Source of the DNA: JAMBLL01 sp964460075 | GTDB taxonomy: Bacteria; Actinomycetota; Acidimicrobiia; Spongiisociales; UBA5794 | Direction: 5' to 3' | Assembly (NCBI GenBank): GCA_964460075.1 | Contig: CAYWPC010000007.1 | Span: 1-64,000, forward strand | Length of the DNA stretch: 64,000 bases | Shown: one piece after another, positions 1 through 8,564 of the stretch | Numbering within the stretch: position 1 is the stretch's first letter | How the letters are laid out: every line of letters begins with the position of its first letter | Position numbers and translations under genes: made by a program | Notes under the pieces: model-generated | Told to the model about the DNA's origin: nothing | Databases searched by the model: none | The model's input: the letters and a program-made list of their open reading frames with translations, nothing else

Positions 1-137
1 CCGAGTCAGGTGGCGGCTTGCTATTCGACGGCGCTGACCCGTGGGTGTTCGTTGACCGAGTCGAGGACATGGTCTACTTCGTTGCATCGACGGACCCGGC
101 CGCTGGAGCGTCCCTACGAGACCAACTCGGCCTGTAG
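1..137 (+). CDS. C-terminal fragment of an unidentified protein (cut by window start)
   Basis: An open frame enters the window (codons from base 3) and stops at TAG 135-137. The last residues read as a normal folded-protein tail, including DGADPWVFVDRVEDMVYF and ending SLRDQLGL. The composition is balanced and the GC-rich third positions suit this genome. About 44 codons are visible, too few for me to recognise a family, so no function is given. The next convincing gene starts about 285 bases downstream on the same strand. Confidence 0.5.
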   Translation, partial: ESGGGLLFDGADPWVFVDRVEDMVYFVASTDPAAGASLRDQLGL

Positions 138-421
138 CGAACACTCGACGGCACGTTGGTTGCTCGTCCTGGAGGGTTTACGGGTCAGCGAGTTCCTGCT
201 GTGCACATCGCGGAGAAATGCGCATGAGCGCGAAGGAACCCCTCGACATCTGTGCTGGCGCGTCGTACACCGTGAGGGTGGAACGAGACGGAACGAAGAA
301 GATGTTTCGGGGGGCTGGTTCAGCCGCGGCCCGCGTTGGGCTTACGGCCGTGATTCGCCTTCGAGCGGCGGGCGCGAAGCTTGCGTCGTTTTGCCTTTGC
401 CATAGTGCTCAAAGGGTACCA

Positions 422-814
422 ATGACAAGGCCCTATCGTCGAATAGCCCTGCACCACGAGCTGTGGACACTCGAAGACGTCATCATTGCAGACTCCCATC
501 GGAGTCGTCTGATGGGACTCAACCTAGAAGGCGTGTCGGCGCTTGTGGTCTGGTGTGCATCGATTCACACCTTCTCGATGCGCCGCCCAATACGTGTGTC
601 CGAGATTGATGCTGCCGGTCGGGTGACCCGAGTGCGTGTCGTGCCTGTGAGAAGGATCCTGTTCTTCCGCTCGACGCGCTGGATCCTTGAGACGGAGACA
701 GATGTACCTGCCCCACCAGAGGGCATCACACTCCAAGTCCTACTATCACCGGTGAATGGCAGGAACACTCACGCTGTGCGGCACCCCGATCGGGAATCTC
801 CACGATATATCTGA
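422..814 (+). CDS. DUF192-like small protein
   Basis: The 130-residue product resembles the DUF192 family: an 'R..GL' element (SRLMGL), a hydrophobic strand, then the hallmark 'IHTF.M..PI' stretch (seen as SIHTFSMRRPIRV), and a later ILE. DUF192 proteins are small beta-rich proteins of unclear function. I chose ATG 422 because an AAAGGG lies about 8 nt upstream. The frame is open further up (to 218), but that extension is Arg/Ala-rich and looks non-coding. The gene overlaps the start of rsmI by 59 nt, which is long for this compact region, so either its last 20 codons or the start of rsmI may be misplaced. Confidence 0.5.
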   Translation: MTRPYRRIALHHELWTLEDVIIADSHRSRLMGLNLEGVSALVVWCASIHTFSMRRPIRVSEIDAAGRVTRVRVVPVRRILFFRSTRWILETETDVPAPPEGITLQVLLSPVNGRNTHAVRHPDRESPRYI

Positions 815-1586
815 GCGCGTCGTCGACGTGCTCAAGTCTGCCGACGTCATATATGCAGAGGACACCCGTCGCACGGCGAAGCTGCTGACACATCTCGGTA
901 TCTCGGTTCCGATGAAGAGCTTCTTCGCTGGCAACGAGCAAGCTCGTCTCGAACTTCTGCGCAAGGAGCTCCGAGACGGCGTGTCGGTGGTCCTCGTGTC
1001 CGATGCAGGTATGCCCGTCGTGTCGGATCCGGGAGCCTCCGCCGTTGCAGCAGCGGTCGAGGTTGGCGCCGCTGTCGGTGTCGTACCTGGTCCGAGTGCA
1101 GTCACTACCGCGCTCGCCGTGTCAGGGTTCAACGGTGACCGGTTCGTTTTCGACGGGTTCCTTCCGCGCAAGGGCCACTCTCGGAAGGAAGCGATCGAGC
1201 GGTTGGCGTTGGAGAGGCGCACGACTGTGCTGTTCGCGGCTCCGAAAAGAGTCGCTGCGGATCTTGCAGAGCTTGCAGCGTCGATGGAAGCAGACAGACG
1301 AGTGGTTGTCACCCGAGAGCTGACCAAGGTATTCGAGGAGATTTGGCGCGGTACGATCGTGCGGGCAGCAGACCACTGGGCGTCGAGCGGCACCACCAAA
1401 GGCGAATTCACGCTCGTCATCGAAGGGGCACCGGATCGTCCCGAGTCGTTCGAAGCCGCTATAGGTGCGGTGCGGTCGAGAATTGATCAAGGTTCATCAA
1501 CTTCCGAGGCGGTCCGTACGATCGCTGACGTATACGGAGTGAGCCGTAGGGAGCTCTACGAACGTGTGCTCCGAACCGACCTCTAG
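756..1586 (+). CDS. rsmI: 16S rRNA (cytidine1402-2'-O)-methyltransferase RsmI
   Basis: RsmI uses S-adenosylmethionine to 2'-O-methylate C1402 in the decoding centre of 16S rRNA. The 276-residue length fits the family. Visible motifs of the tetrapyrrole-methylase fold are the N-terminal 'TLCGTPIGNLHDIS', 'YAEDTRRTAKLLTHL', 'LVSDAGMPVVSDPG', 'VVPGPSAVTTALAVSG' and 'FDGFLPRKGHSRK', in the order usual for RsmI. ATG 756 puts the first glycine loop at the expected distance from the N terminus. The stop overlaps the stop of the convergent AbrB-type gene at a shared CTAG. Confidence 0.93.
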   Translation: MAGTLTLCGTPIGNLHDISERVVDVLKSADVIYAEDTRRTAKLLTHLGISVPMKSFFAGNEQARLELLRKELRDGVSVVLVSDAGMPVVSDPGASAVAAAVEVGAAVGVVPGPSAVTTALAVSGFNGDRFVFDGFLPRKGHSRKEAIERLALERRTTVLFAAPKRVAADLAELAASMEADRRVVVTRELTKVFEEIWRGTIVRAADHWASSGTTKGEFTLVIEGAPDRPESFEAAIGAVRSRIDQGSSTSEAVRTIADVYGVSRRELYERVLRTDL

Positions 1587-1822
1587 AGAGCCGCTAGAGC
1601 TGATCGGCACTTCGCGCAGACGCCCCGATCTCTGAAGTTCTCAAGATCATCCTGGCTTTCGCAGAATGCACACGAGGCTTCAAGCTTTCGGAACACGATT
1701 CCACCGTTCTCGACGGTAATCGCCAGATTATCTCCCTCATGGATGTTGAACAGGCGGCGGGTCTCTGCAGGAACGACGACCCTTCCAAGATCGTCGATTT
1801 TCCTGACCATGAGCGTGTCCAC
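1583..1822 (-). CDS. AbrB/SpoVT-type DNA-binding protein with a C-terminal zinc ribbon
   Basis: The product is about 79 residues. Its N-terminal half is a swapped-hairpin AbrB domain (VRKIDDLGRVVVPAETRR, then 'GDNLAITVENGGIVFRK'), the fold of dimeric transition-state regulators. The C-terminal half has two CxxC pairs (CAFC and CAKC) separated by about 16 residues, as in a small zinc ribbon. I chose GTG 1820-1822 because GGAGG lies 6 nt upstream; the internal ATG at 1810 has no well-placed ribosome site. The gene is divergent from metG, whose start is about 115 nt away, so it may act on that shared region (inference). The stop codon overlaps that of rsmI. Confidence 0.8.
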   Translation of the reverse strand: MDTLMVRKIDDLGRVVVPAETRRLFNIHEGDNLAITVENGGIVFRKLEASCAFCESQDDLENFRDRGVCAKCRSALAAL

Positions 1823-1937
1823 AGGAAACCTCCGTATCAAGATGCCGGGCGTGGCATCGTCACTCCATGCTACCCCCAGGCATGTCCAACGGGTTACGTC
1901 ACCGGGAGCTGCCGTCGTTCCCTGTACCATCGGGATC

Positions 1938-3593
1938 ATGACTGAACACGAACCAACGAAGGTCCTCGTCGCGGTCGCCTGGCCGTACGCTCAGGGCCCT
2001 CTCCACCTTGGTCACATCGCGGGCGCGTACCTCCCTGCCGACATCTACGCCCGCTACCGCAGGGCAATCGGGGACGACGTTCTCATGGTGTCGGGCTCGG
2101 ACATTCACGGGACACCGATCACGGTCAAGGCCGATGAGATGGGTGTCACACCTGGCGAGATCGTCGACAAGTACCACCCCGAGTTCCTCACCTATTGGAA
2201 GGACCTCGACATCTCGTGGGATCTGTTTACGACGACGGGTACCGACACCCACAAGCGGGTAGTGCAAGCCTTCTTCGTGCAACTCCTCGAGAACGGATAT
2301 CTGTATCCGCACACCACTGAGCAGTTCTTCGACAAGCAGGAAAGCCGATTTCTCCCTGATCGGTATGTCGAGGGCACCTGTCCCCACTGCAGCTACGTTG
2401 ACGCACGAGGCGATCAGTGTGACAACTGCGGCAAGACGCTCGATCCCACCGACCTGATCGAGCCACGGTCCAAGCTCTCGGGCACGACGCCAGTGCTCAA
2501 GGAGACGGAGCACTATTACTGGCGTCTGAGCGATTTGAATGAGCCTCTTGCGGAGTGGCTCGACACGAGACAGGGATGGCGGCCACACGTCATCAACTTC
2601 GCAAAGGGCATGGTCACAGAGGGCCTCCACGACAGGGCATTCACTCGGGACCTCGACTGGGGCATTCCTCTCCCCGTCGACGACCTTGGCCCGGGCAAGT
2701 CGATATACGTGTGGTGGGAAGCAGTCATGGGATACCTGTCTGCGCCTCAGGAATGGGCGGAGCGGCGAGGAACGCCCGACGCGTGGAAGGAGTGGTGGGA
2801 GAACCCATCCGCAGAGTCGTTCTACTTTGTCGGGAAAGACAACATTCCGTTCCACGCCATCTACTGGCCTGCTTTGATCCTTGGCCATGGTGGACTGAAC
2901 ATGCCGACGAATGTTCCCGCAAACCAATACGTCACCTTCGGCGGCGAAAAAGCCTCCAAGTCCCGAGGTGTTGGGAGGCCGCTTGGGTGGTACCTCGACT
3001 TCTTCGAGTCGGACGCGCTGCGGTATGCGATTGCACAAACGCTCCCGGAATCAAACGATTCGGACCTCTCTGATCGTGAGATCGTGCGACGCATCAACGA
3101 CGAGCTCGTCGCGACGTGGGGGAATCTCGTCAACCGTGTCGTTTCGATGACGGGCAGATACTTTGACGGTGTCGTACCACCTCCAGGCGAACTCAACGGG
3201 GTGGATCAGGATGCTCTCGATCGCAGAGTGAGCGCCCTCGACGAAGTCGCGACGCAGATCGACGGTGTCCGCCTTCGCGGTGGCATTGCCCGCGCGATGC
3301 AGATGGCTGGAGATGCCAACGCGTACCTCAACGATCTCGCGCCGTGGACGACTGCTAAGACAGACATGGGAAGGACGGCAACGACGCTGTGGGTGGCGCA
3401 CCAGCTCATTGCATCGACCGCAGTTGCACTGGCGCCATATCTCCCCTCATCCAGCGTGAAGGTGCTTGAGGCGCAAGGCGTCGCGTCGCCTGCCTCTGGG
3501 CCTCTGTGGGCCGTACCAACGGTCGCGCCGGACACGACGCTCAAGGAACTCGGTCCACTGTTTGCAAAGATGGAACTCGACATCGAGGAGTGA
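1938..3593 (+). CDS. metG: Methionyl-tRNA synthetase
   Basis: Charges tRNA-Met and initiator tRNA with methionine in the cytoplasm. The product is 551 residues. The class I signature HLGH (HIGH type) lies near residue 24 after 'VAVAWPYAQGPLHLGH'. A zinc knuckle with CPHC and CDNC is near residues 147-166, and the KMSKS loop appears as KASKS near residue 336. The C-terminal anticodon-binding helices are present, but there is no C-terminal EMAP/tRNA-binding domain, so this is the short form. ATG 1938 is chosen because homology begins there; the frame runs further upstream over the AbrB gene on the other strand. tatD follows after 2 nt. Confidence 0.95.
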   Translation: MTEHEPTKVLVAVAWPYAQGPLHLGHIAGAYLPADIYARYRRAIGDDVLMVSGSDIHGTPITVKADEMGVTPGEIVDKYHPEFLTYWKDLDISWDLFTTTGTDTHKRVVQAFFVQLLENGYLYPHTTEQFFDKQESRFLPDRYVEGTCPHCSYVDARGDQCDNCGKTLDPTDLIEPRSKLSGTTPVLKETEHYYWRLSDLNEPLAEWLDTRQGWRPHVINFAKGMVTEGLHDRAFTRDLDWGIPLPVDDLGPGKSIYVWWEAVMGYLSAPQEWAERRGTPDAWKEWWENPSAESFYFVGKDNIPFHAIYWPALILGHGGLNMPTNVPANQYVTFGGEKASKSRGVGRPLGWYLDFFESDALRYAIAQTLPESNDSDLSDREIVRRINDELVATWGNLVNRVVSMTGRYFDGVVPPPGELNGVDQDALDRRVSALDEVATQIDGVRLRGGIARAMQMAGDANAYLNDLAPWTTAKTDMGRTATTLWVAHQLIASTAVALAPYLPSSSVKVLEAQGVASPASGPLWAVPTVAPDTTLKELGPLFAKMELDIEE

Positions 3594-3595
3594 CG

Positions 3596-4366
3596 ATGGC
3601 TGGCGACCCGTGGGTCGATGCACACGGGCATCTGTTCCTGCTCGACGAGGGCGCCGGTGCCGTGCTCGAGCGTGCAAGAGGTGCAGGTGTCGGCTGGCTG
3701 CTGTGCCCAGGCGTCGACGTAGCCTCGAGCGAGGCGTCAGCCGAGTTGGCGACCAAGTTTCCTGATCGTGTGCAATGGTCCGCAGGGCTGCACCCCCACG
3801 AGGCGTCTGCGTGGCCAGACGTTGCCGACCGCATAGCGGACCTCGCGTCGGGTGCCGACGCGGTTGGAGAATGTGGATTGGACTGGTACCGCAACCTTGC
3901 ACCCCGAGATCACCAGATCGCCGCCTTCAGAGCGCAGATCGACATCGCCAAGGCCTTGGGGAAGCCGATCATCGTTCACTGCCGAGACGCATTTAGCGAC
4001 GTGTACGGCATCCTCACCGACGCCGACCTTGGGCCACAGGCCGTGCTGCACTGCTGGACGGGGGGAACGAGGTGGACGAAGCGGTTCGCAGAGCTCGGTG
4101 TGACATTCTCATTCGCGGGGCCCCTCACCTACACCACAGGACACACGCTACGTCTCGGTGCGCAGTTCGCTCCACCCGATCGGACCATGGTCGAGACCGA
4201 CAGCCCGTACCTGGCTCCAGAGCCGGTTCGGGGACAGCCGAACGAGCCTGCAAACGTCAGATACACAGGTGCGGCCCTCGCTGAGGTGTGGGGAATGGAT
4301 GTGGGCGAAGTCGCCAGGTTGACGAGCAGCACAGCCGCTCGGCTGTTCGGTGATCCACGTGACTGA
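3596..4366 (+). CDS. tatD: TatD family metal-dependent hydrolase / DNase
   Basis: TatD proteins are TIM-barrel metalloenzymes with 3'-5' exonuclease activity and a role in DNA quality control. Of 256 residues, the metal ligands are visible in order: the N-terminal 'DAHGHL' (HxH), 'GECGLDWYRN' glutamate, 'IVHCRDAF' histidine, 'HCWTGG' histidine, and the closing 'ETDSPYLAPEPVRGQPNEP' aspartate. ATG 3596 follows GAGGAG by 5 nt and sits just past the metG stop, so the genes are probably co-transcribed. The neighbours metG and rsmA are the usual bacterial partners of tatD. Confidence 0.92.
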   Translation: MAGDPWVDAHGHLFLLDEGAGAVLERARGAGVGWLLCPGVDVASSEASAELATKFPDRVQWSAGLHPHEASAWPDVADRIADLASGADAVGECGLDWYRNLAPRDHQIAAFRAQIDIAKALGKPIIVHCRDAFSDVYGILTDADLGPQAVLHCWTGGTRWTKRFAELGVTFSFAGPLTYTTGHTLRLGAQFAPPDRTMVETDSPYLAPEPVRGQPNEPANVRYTGAALAEVWGMDVGEVARLTSSTAARLFGDPRD

Positions 4367-5186
4367 GCACACAGCCCAGACGCGCAGTGAGATTTTCAGG
4401 TTGTTGTCACAGGTCGGCCACAGGCCGAACCAGCGGCTCGGTCAGAACTTCCTCACCGATCCCAACATCGTTGACAAGATCGTCGCAACCGCGGGGCTCG
4501 ACGATGGTTCGCAGGTCGTAGAAATCGGTGCGGGGACAGGAACCCTCACTGGGGCACTTGCCGCAGTAGCGAAGTCGGTGATCGCCTATGAGATCGACCC
4601 GTCCCTCGATCCCGTGCTCCGCGATGCCGTTGGGAACATAGGCAACGTCGAGATCCGTATTCAGGACGCCGCCAAGGCCGACCTCGAACGTGACCTTCCC
4701 TTTGGGCCCTGGGTGATGGTCTCGAACCTTCCGTACAACGTCGGCACAGGCATCGTCCTGGACGCAATGCGAAACGCACCACGAATCGGTAGGTTCGTGG
4801 TGATGGTGCAGCGAGAAGTAGCGGACCGCATGTTGGCGTCTCCCGGTTCCAAGGTGTACGGCCTGCCTTCGGTGATCGTCGGCCTGCACGCTGAGGGCCA
4901 CATCGCATTCTCCGTACCGCCCCAGGTGTTCGAGCCACAGCCCGGCGTCGATTCTGCAGTCGTTGTGCTCGGTCGAGTCCAATCTCCTGAGAGGTCACAT
5001 CGAGCGATCGAGCTGGCAGGTGCAGCCTTCGGACAGCGAAGGAAGATGCTGCGTAGATCCCTTGCATCGGTTCTTGCCGAGCCTGTGGAGATACTCGAAG
5101 CTGCTTCCGTCGACCCCACCGATCGGGCAGAGAATCTCTCGCCGGCCGACTATGTGGCGATCGCCTCAGCAGAGGCCATGGCGTGA
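4359..5186 (+). CDS. rsmA: 16S rRNA (adenine1518-N6/adenine1519-N6)-dimethyltransferase
   Basis: RsmA (KsgA) dimethylates two adjacent adenines in helix 45 of 16S rRNA late in small-subunit assembly. The sequence shows 'RPNQRLGQNFLTDPNIVDKIV', the SAM-binding 'VVEIGAGTGTLTGAL', an acidic 'YEIDPSLDPVL', and the catalytic 'VSNLPYNVGTGI' (NLPY motif). Length is about 275 residues, normal for the family. Two in-frame GTG codons (4350 and 4359) could start it. I prefer 4359, which overlaps tatD by 8 nt, but neither has a strong ribosome site. The gene ends in a one-base overlap with ispE. Confidence 0.93.
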   Translation: MTEHTAQTRSEIFRLLSQVGHRPNQRLGQNFLTDPNIVDKIVATAGLDDGSQVVEIGAGTGTLTGALAAVAKSVIAYEIDPSLDPVLRDAVGNIGNVEIRIQDAAKADLERDLPFGPWVMVSNLPYNVGTGIVLDAMRNAPRIGRFVVMVQREVADRMLASPGSKVYGLPSVIVGLHAEGHIAFSVPPQVFEPQPGVDSAVVVLGRVQSPERSHRAIELAGAAFGQRRKMLRRSLASVLAEPVEILEAASVDPTDRAENLSPADYVAIASAEAMA

Positions 5187-6034
5187 TGCGTGCCCGTGCC
5201 TTCGCAAAAGTGAATCTGGCGCTCGCTGTGTACGCTCCCACAGCCGACGGTTTCCACCCGTTGTCTGGGATCTTCCAGTCCGTGTCACTCGTCGATACCG
5301 TCACGATCGATGGCGCACGCAGCGACGTCGTCACGGTCTCGAACCTCGAGTCTCCAGCGGACACGACCAACCTCGCCTTTCTAGCCGTTGACGCGGCACG
5401 TCGCGCCGCTCGGATTTCGTCGCCGGTCTCGATCGATCTGGAGAAGCGAATCCCATCAGGGGCAGGGCTCGGTGGCGGTAGCGCCGATGCTGCGGCGGCG
5501 CTCGGACTCGTGGCCCGCCGATACGGCATCGATTCGGATACGGTGGTTGAGATCGCCGAGTCACTCGGGTCAGACATTCCATTTTCACTCATCGGTGGCA
5601 CGTGCCTCGTTGAGGGGCGTGGAGAGCGGCTTACGCCGATGGAGTCGTTTCAGGATTTCGCGCTCGCTGTCGTCGTGCCCCCATATTCTCTCGTCACGGC
5701 GGACGTGTATCGCAGATGGGACGAGCTCGGTGGCCCGACGGGTGAATCACTCGCTGACAGTGCCCTGCCCCCAAGCTTGCGTGGTGGCCTTGCAATACGT
5801 AACGATCTGTACCCAGCTGCTGTGTCGCTCGATCCTAGGATCGCCGATTGGCGGTCGGAACTGTGTCTCCGTTGGGGGAAGGGAGTGGCCATGACCGGGT
5901 CGGGATCTGCATTGTTCGGTTTTTTCGCGACGCTTGACGAGGCTGCCAGCGCACTCGACGCGGTGGATATGCCCGTTCGGGCCGCAGAAGCGGTCGAACC
6001 CGTATCGAAAGGGTGGGAGCAGGTCTATGTTTGA
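5186..6034 (+). CDS. ispE: 4-diphosphocytidyl-2-C-methyl-D-erythritol kinase
   Basis: IspE phosphorylates the 2-hydroxyl of CDP-methylerythritol with ATP, the fourth enzymatic step of the non-mevalonate isoprenoid pathway. That pathway also supplies the menaquinone side chain. The 282-residue protein is a GHMP kinase: N-terminal 'AKVNLALAVY' with the substrate lysine, the phosphate-binding loop 'PSGAGLGGGSADAAAAL' near residues 91-107, and a C-terminal 'MTGSGSALFG' motif. ATG 5186 shares its A with the rsmA stop (TGATG), which suggests translational coupling. Confidence 0.94.
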   Translation: MRARAFAKVNLALAVYAPTADGFHPLSGIFQSVSLVDTVTIDGARSDVVTVSNLESPADTTNLAFLAVDAARRAARISSPVSIDLEKRIPSGAGLGGGSADAAAALGLVARRYGIDSDTVVEIAESLGSDIPFSLIGGTCLVEGRGERLTPMESFQDFALAVVVPPYSLVTADVYRRWDELGGPTGESLADSALPPSLRGGLAIRNDLYPAAVSLDPRIADWRSELCLRWGKGVAMTGSGSALFGFFATLDEAASALDAVDMPVRAAEAVEPVSKGWEQVYV

Positions 6035-6090
6035 GCCGAGTACCGCACATGGCTGTCCGCGTTCTACACTTTCGACTCGCATCGCCGCGA

Positions 6091-6165
6091 TGGGGGGTGG
6101 TGTAACTGGCAGCACAGGTGGTTTTGGTCCATCTAGTACGGGTTCGAGTCCTGTCCCCCCAGCCA
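6091..6165 (+). tRNA. tRNA-Gln (anticodon TTG)
   Basis: A full cloverleaf can be folded. The acceptor stem pairs TGGGGGG (6091-6097) with CCCCCCA (6155-6161). The anticodon stem GGTGG/CCATC encloses the loop TTTTGGT with anticodon TTG at the third to fifth loop bases. The T arm holds TTCGAGT. The discriminator base is G and CCA is encoded (6163-6165). It lies between ispE and glmU. Confidence 0.95.
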
Positions 6166-6188
6166 ACCGACCGAAGGTTGTGATCTGA

Positions 6189-7568
6189 ATGAGTGTCGGA
6201 GTAATCGTCCTCGCGGCTGGAAAGGGCACGCGGATGCGATCTGAGGTCGCGAAGGTGCTGCATGAGGCGGCGGGCAAGACACTGCTCAGATGGGTTCTCG
6301 ACGCAGTAGGTTCACTCCAGGCGGAGGAGACCGTTGTGGTCGTTGGCCACCGTGCAGATGATGTCGCAGCGACCTTGCCCCAGGGGATCGGCAGCGTGAT
6401 CCAGGAACCACAGAACGGAACTGGTCATGCCGCAAGCATCGGCCTCGACTGCCTCGGGCCGTCACAGGACACGATCGTCATCGTGCCGGGAGACATGCCG
6501 CTGATCACGGGCGACGCCCTTGTCGCCCTTGTCGCCAGCCACAAAGCCGCTGGTACTGCGGCAACAGTGATGTCGGTAGCACTCGATGCTCCCGCGGGTT
6601 ACGGGCGGATCGTCAGAAACGGTTCCCACGTTGCGCACATTGTGGAAGAGCGAGACGCTACCGACACCGAGCGTGCAATCACCGAAGTCAACACATCTGT
6701 CTACGTGTTCGACCGAGCGCTCCTGGGCGAAGCGCTTGCCGAGATCACGACCGACAACGTCCAGGAGGAGTACTACCTGACCGATGTGATCGAGATTCTC
6801 AACAGGCAAGGGCACACCGTGGGCGTGATGTCGGTGCGCTCGGAACTCGGGATCGGCGTCAATACACACGGGCAACTCGCCGAAGTGGCCACGATCCTGC
6901 GACGGCGGATCAACGCCGAGCTACTCGACAGCGGTGTTTGGATGCTCGACCCATCACGTGTCTACATCGAGGCAACGGTATCCGTTGAACCGACGGCGAG
7001 GTTGTTCCCAGAGGTGTACCTCACAGGGTCGACAACGATCGGAGCAGGTGCCTCGATCGGCCCGAACGTGCAGGCAGCCAATTCGACGATCGGCGATGGC
7101 GCCGTCGTAAAACAGGCCGTGATGATAGATGCCACGGTTGGCAGGTCGGCGTTGGTCGGGCCGTTCGCGTATCTGCGACCTGGCGCTGTTCTGGGCGATC
7201 GCTCGAAGGTTGGAACCTATGTCGAAGTCAAGGGATCCACGATCGGAGCCGGGTCCAAGGTACCCCACCTGAGCTACATCGGTGACACGACGATTGGTGA
7301 GAACACGAACATCGGAGCGGGCACGGTGACGGTCAACTACGACGGATACGGCAAACACAAGACCGTGATTGGCGACCGCGTTCGCATTGGCTCTGACTCG
7401 ATGCTGATTGCGCCCGTGACGATCGGTGACGATGCTGTGACCGGTGCGGGAAGTGTCATCACACACGACGTGCCCGAGGGAGCGCTCGGCGTGAGCCGCG
7501 ATCCGCAGCGCAATGTCGAAGGCTACGCTGAGAAGCGGCGGATGCGTGCGGACAAGGAGCAGAGCTGA
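6189..7568 (+). CDS. glmU: Bifunctional UDP-N-acetylglucosamine pyrophosphorylase / glucosamine-1-phosphate N-acetyltransferase
   Basis: GlmU acetylates glucosamine-1-phosphate and couples it to UTP to make UDP-GlcNAc for peptidoglycan. The 459-residue product has the N-terminal nucleotidyltransferase loop 'VLAAGKGTRMRS', then 'GHRADDV', 'GTGHAA' and 'PGDMPLI'. From about residue 255 a left-handed beta helix runs with hexapeptide repeats (TIGAGASIGPNV, TIGENTNIGAGTVTVNYDG), including the acetyltransferase signature 'NIGAGTVTVNYDGYGKHKT'. ATG 6189 begins at the conserved N terminus. The stop overlaps the prs start by one base, the usual glmU-prs pairing. Confidence 0.96.
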   Translation: MSVGVIVLAAGKGTRMRSEVAKVLHEAAGKTLLRWVLDAVGSLQAEETVVVVGHRADDVAATLPQGIGSVIQEPQNGTGHAASIGLDCLGPSQDTIVIVPGDMPLITGDALVALVASHKAAGTAATVMSVALDAPAGYGRIVRNGSHVAHIVEERDATDTERAITEVNTSVYVFDRALLGEALAEITTDNVQEEYYLTDVIEILNRQGHTVGVMSVRSELGIGVNTHGQLAEVATILRRRINAELLDSGVWMLDPSRVYIEATVSVEPTARLFPEVYLTGSTTIGAGASIGPNVQAANSTIGDGAVVKQAVMIDATVGRSALVGPFAYLRPGAVLGDRSKVGTYVEVKGSTIGAGSKVPHLSYIGDTTIGENTNIGAGTVTVNYDGYGKHKTVIGDRVRIGSDSMLIAPVTIGDDAVTGAGSVITHDVPEGALGVSRDPQRNVEGYAEKRRMRADKEQS

Positions 7569-8539
7569 TGGAGCGACCAGGGCGAAAGCGCCTGATGGTG
7601 TTCACAGGATCGGCAAATGTGGAGCTTGCCGATGAGGTCGCAAAGCTTCTCGACGTTGAACTCGGAAGGGTCGAGCGGGGCCGTTTCGCCGACGGGGAGA
7701 TATACATACGGTTCATCGACTCGGTGCGTGGTGCCGACTGTTTCGTGATCCAGAGTCATTCGAAACCGATCAACGAGCACATCATGGAGCAGTTGATCAT
7801 GATCGATGCGCTCAAGCGTGCGTCGGCGAAGCGGATCACTGCCGTTGTTCCGTTCTACGGGTATGCCAGGCAGGACAAGAAGGGGCGGCCGAGGGAGCCG
7901 ATCACCGCACGGATGATGGGCGATCTGTTCATGGCTGCAGGTGCCGACAGGATCGCCTCCGTCGACCTGCACACAGGACAGGTGCAGGGTTTCATCGATG
8001 CGCCGTTCGATTCTCTGACTGCCCTGCCGTTGTTCGAGGATTACCTCACTCGCAGAGTGGAGGGTCCGATCACGTTCGTGTCGCCGGACTCTGGCGGTGT
8101 GAAGCGGGCGACGCGGTTCGCTCAGCACCTCGACGCAGAGGTCGCATTCGTGTATAAGCGCAGGCGTGCCGAAGTGCGAAATCAAGTAGAGGCCCAGTGG
8201 GTCGTCGGCGATGTCGAAGGTCGCCACTGCATCATCGTCGACGACATCATCGACACGGCCGGAACGGTCGTAGCGTCCGCCGATCTGTTGATGGAGCGAG
8301 GGGCGCTGTCTGTGATGGTCGTCGCGACCCATGGCGTGCTCTCCGGCCCTGCCGTCGAGCGTCTAGCCAACGCACCGTTCACCGAGATCGTGATCACAAA
8401 CACGCTTCCTGTGAGTAAGGAGGCAATGGCGCTCTCGAACCTGACGGTGCTCTCGGTTGCTCCGATTGTCGCAGGGACGATCGAGGCGATCTTCAATGAC
8501 GCCTCGGTGAGCGAGATATTCAAGGGAGAGAACACCTGA
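7568..8539 (+). CDS. prs: Ribose-phosphate pyrophosphokinase
   Basis: Transfers pyrophosphate from ATP to ribose 5-phosphate to give PRPP for nucleotide, histidine, tryptophan and NAD synthesis. The 323-residue protein contains 'GRFADGEIYIRF', the flexible loop 'YGYARQDKKGRPREPITARM', 'DLHTGQVQGFID' and the PRPP-binding 'IIVDDIIDTAGTV'. This is a class I synthase with normal length. The start overlaps the glmU stop (TGATG). In many actinobacteria prs is followed by rplY and pth; here aceK is interposed. Confidence 0.96.
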   Translation: MERPGRKRLMVFTGSANVELADEVAKLLDVELGRVERGRFADGEIYIRFIDSVRGADCFVIQSHSKPINEHIMEQLIMIDALKRASAKRITAVVPFYGYARQDKKGRPREPITARMMGDLFMAAGADRIASVDLHTGQVQGFIDAPFDSLTALPLFEDYLTRRVEGPITFVSPDSGGVKRATRFAQHLDAEVAFVYKRRRAEVRNQVEAQWVVGDVEGRHCIIVDDIIDTAGTVVASADLLMERGALSVMVVATHGVLSGPAVERLANAPFTEIVITNTLPVSKEAMALSNLTVLSVAPIVAGTIEAIFNDASVSEIFKGENT

Positions 8540-8564
8540 CCTTGCCACGGCATGAGGTCTGACC

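Noticed and set aside
138..421. Open frame from 218 (and another from 10) suggesting a longer gene before the DUF192-like protein
   Set aside because: The translated stretch is Arg/Ala/Ser-rich with no recognisable pattern, and the DUF192 similarity begins after ATG 422, which has its own ribosome site. I see no other gene in this 284-nt gap.
1899..3038. 379-residue antisense frame covering metG
   Set aside because: The plus strand encodes the clear methionyl-tRNA synthetase motifs, so the antisense frame is a by-product of codon use.
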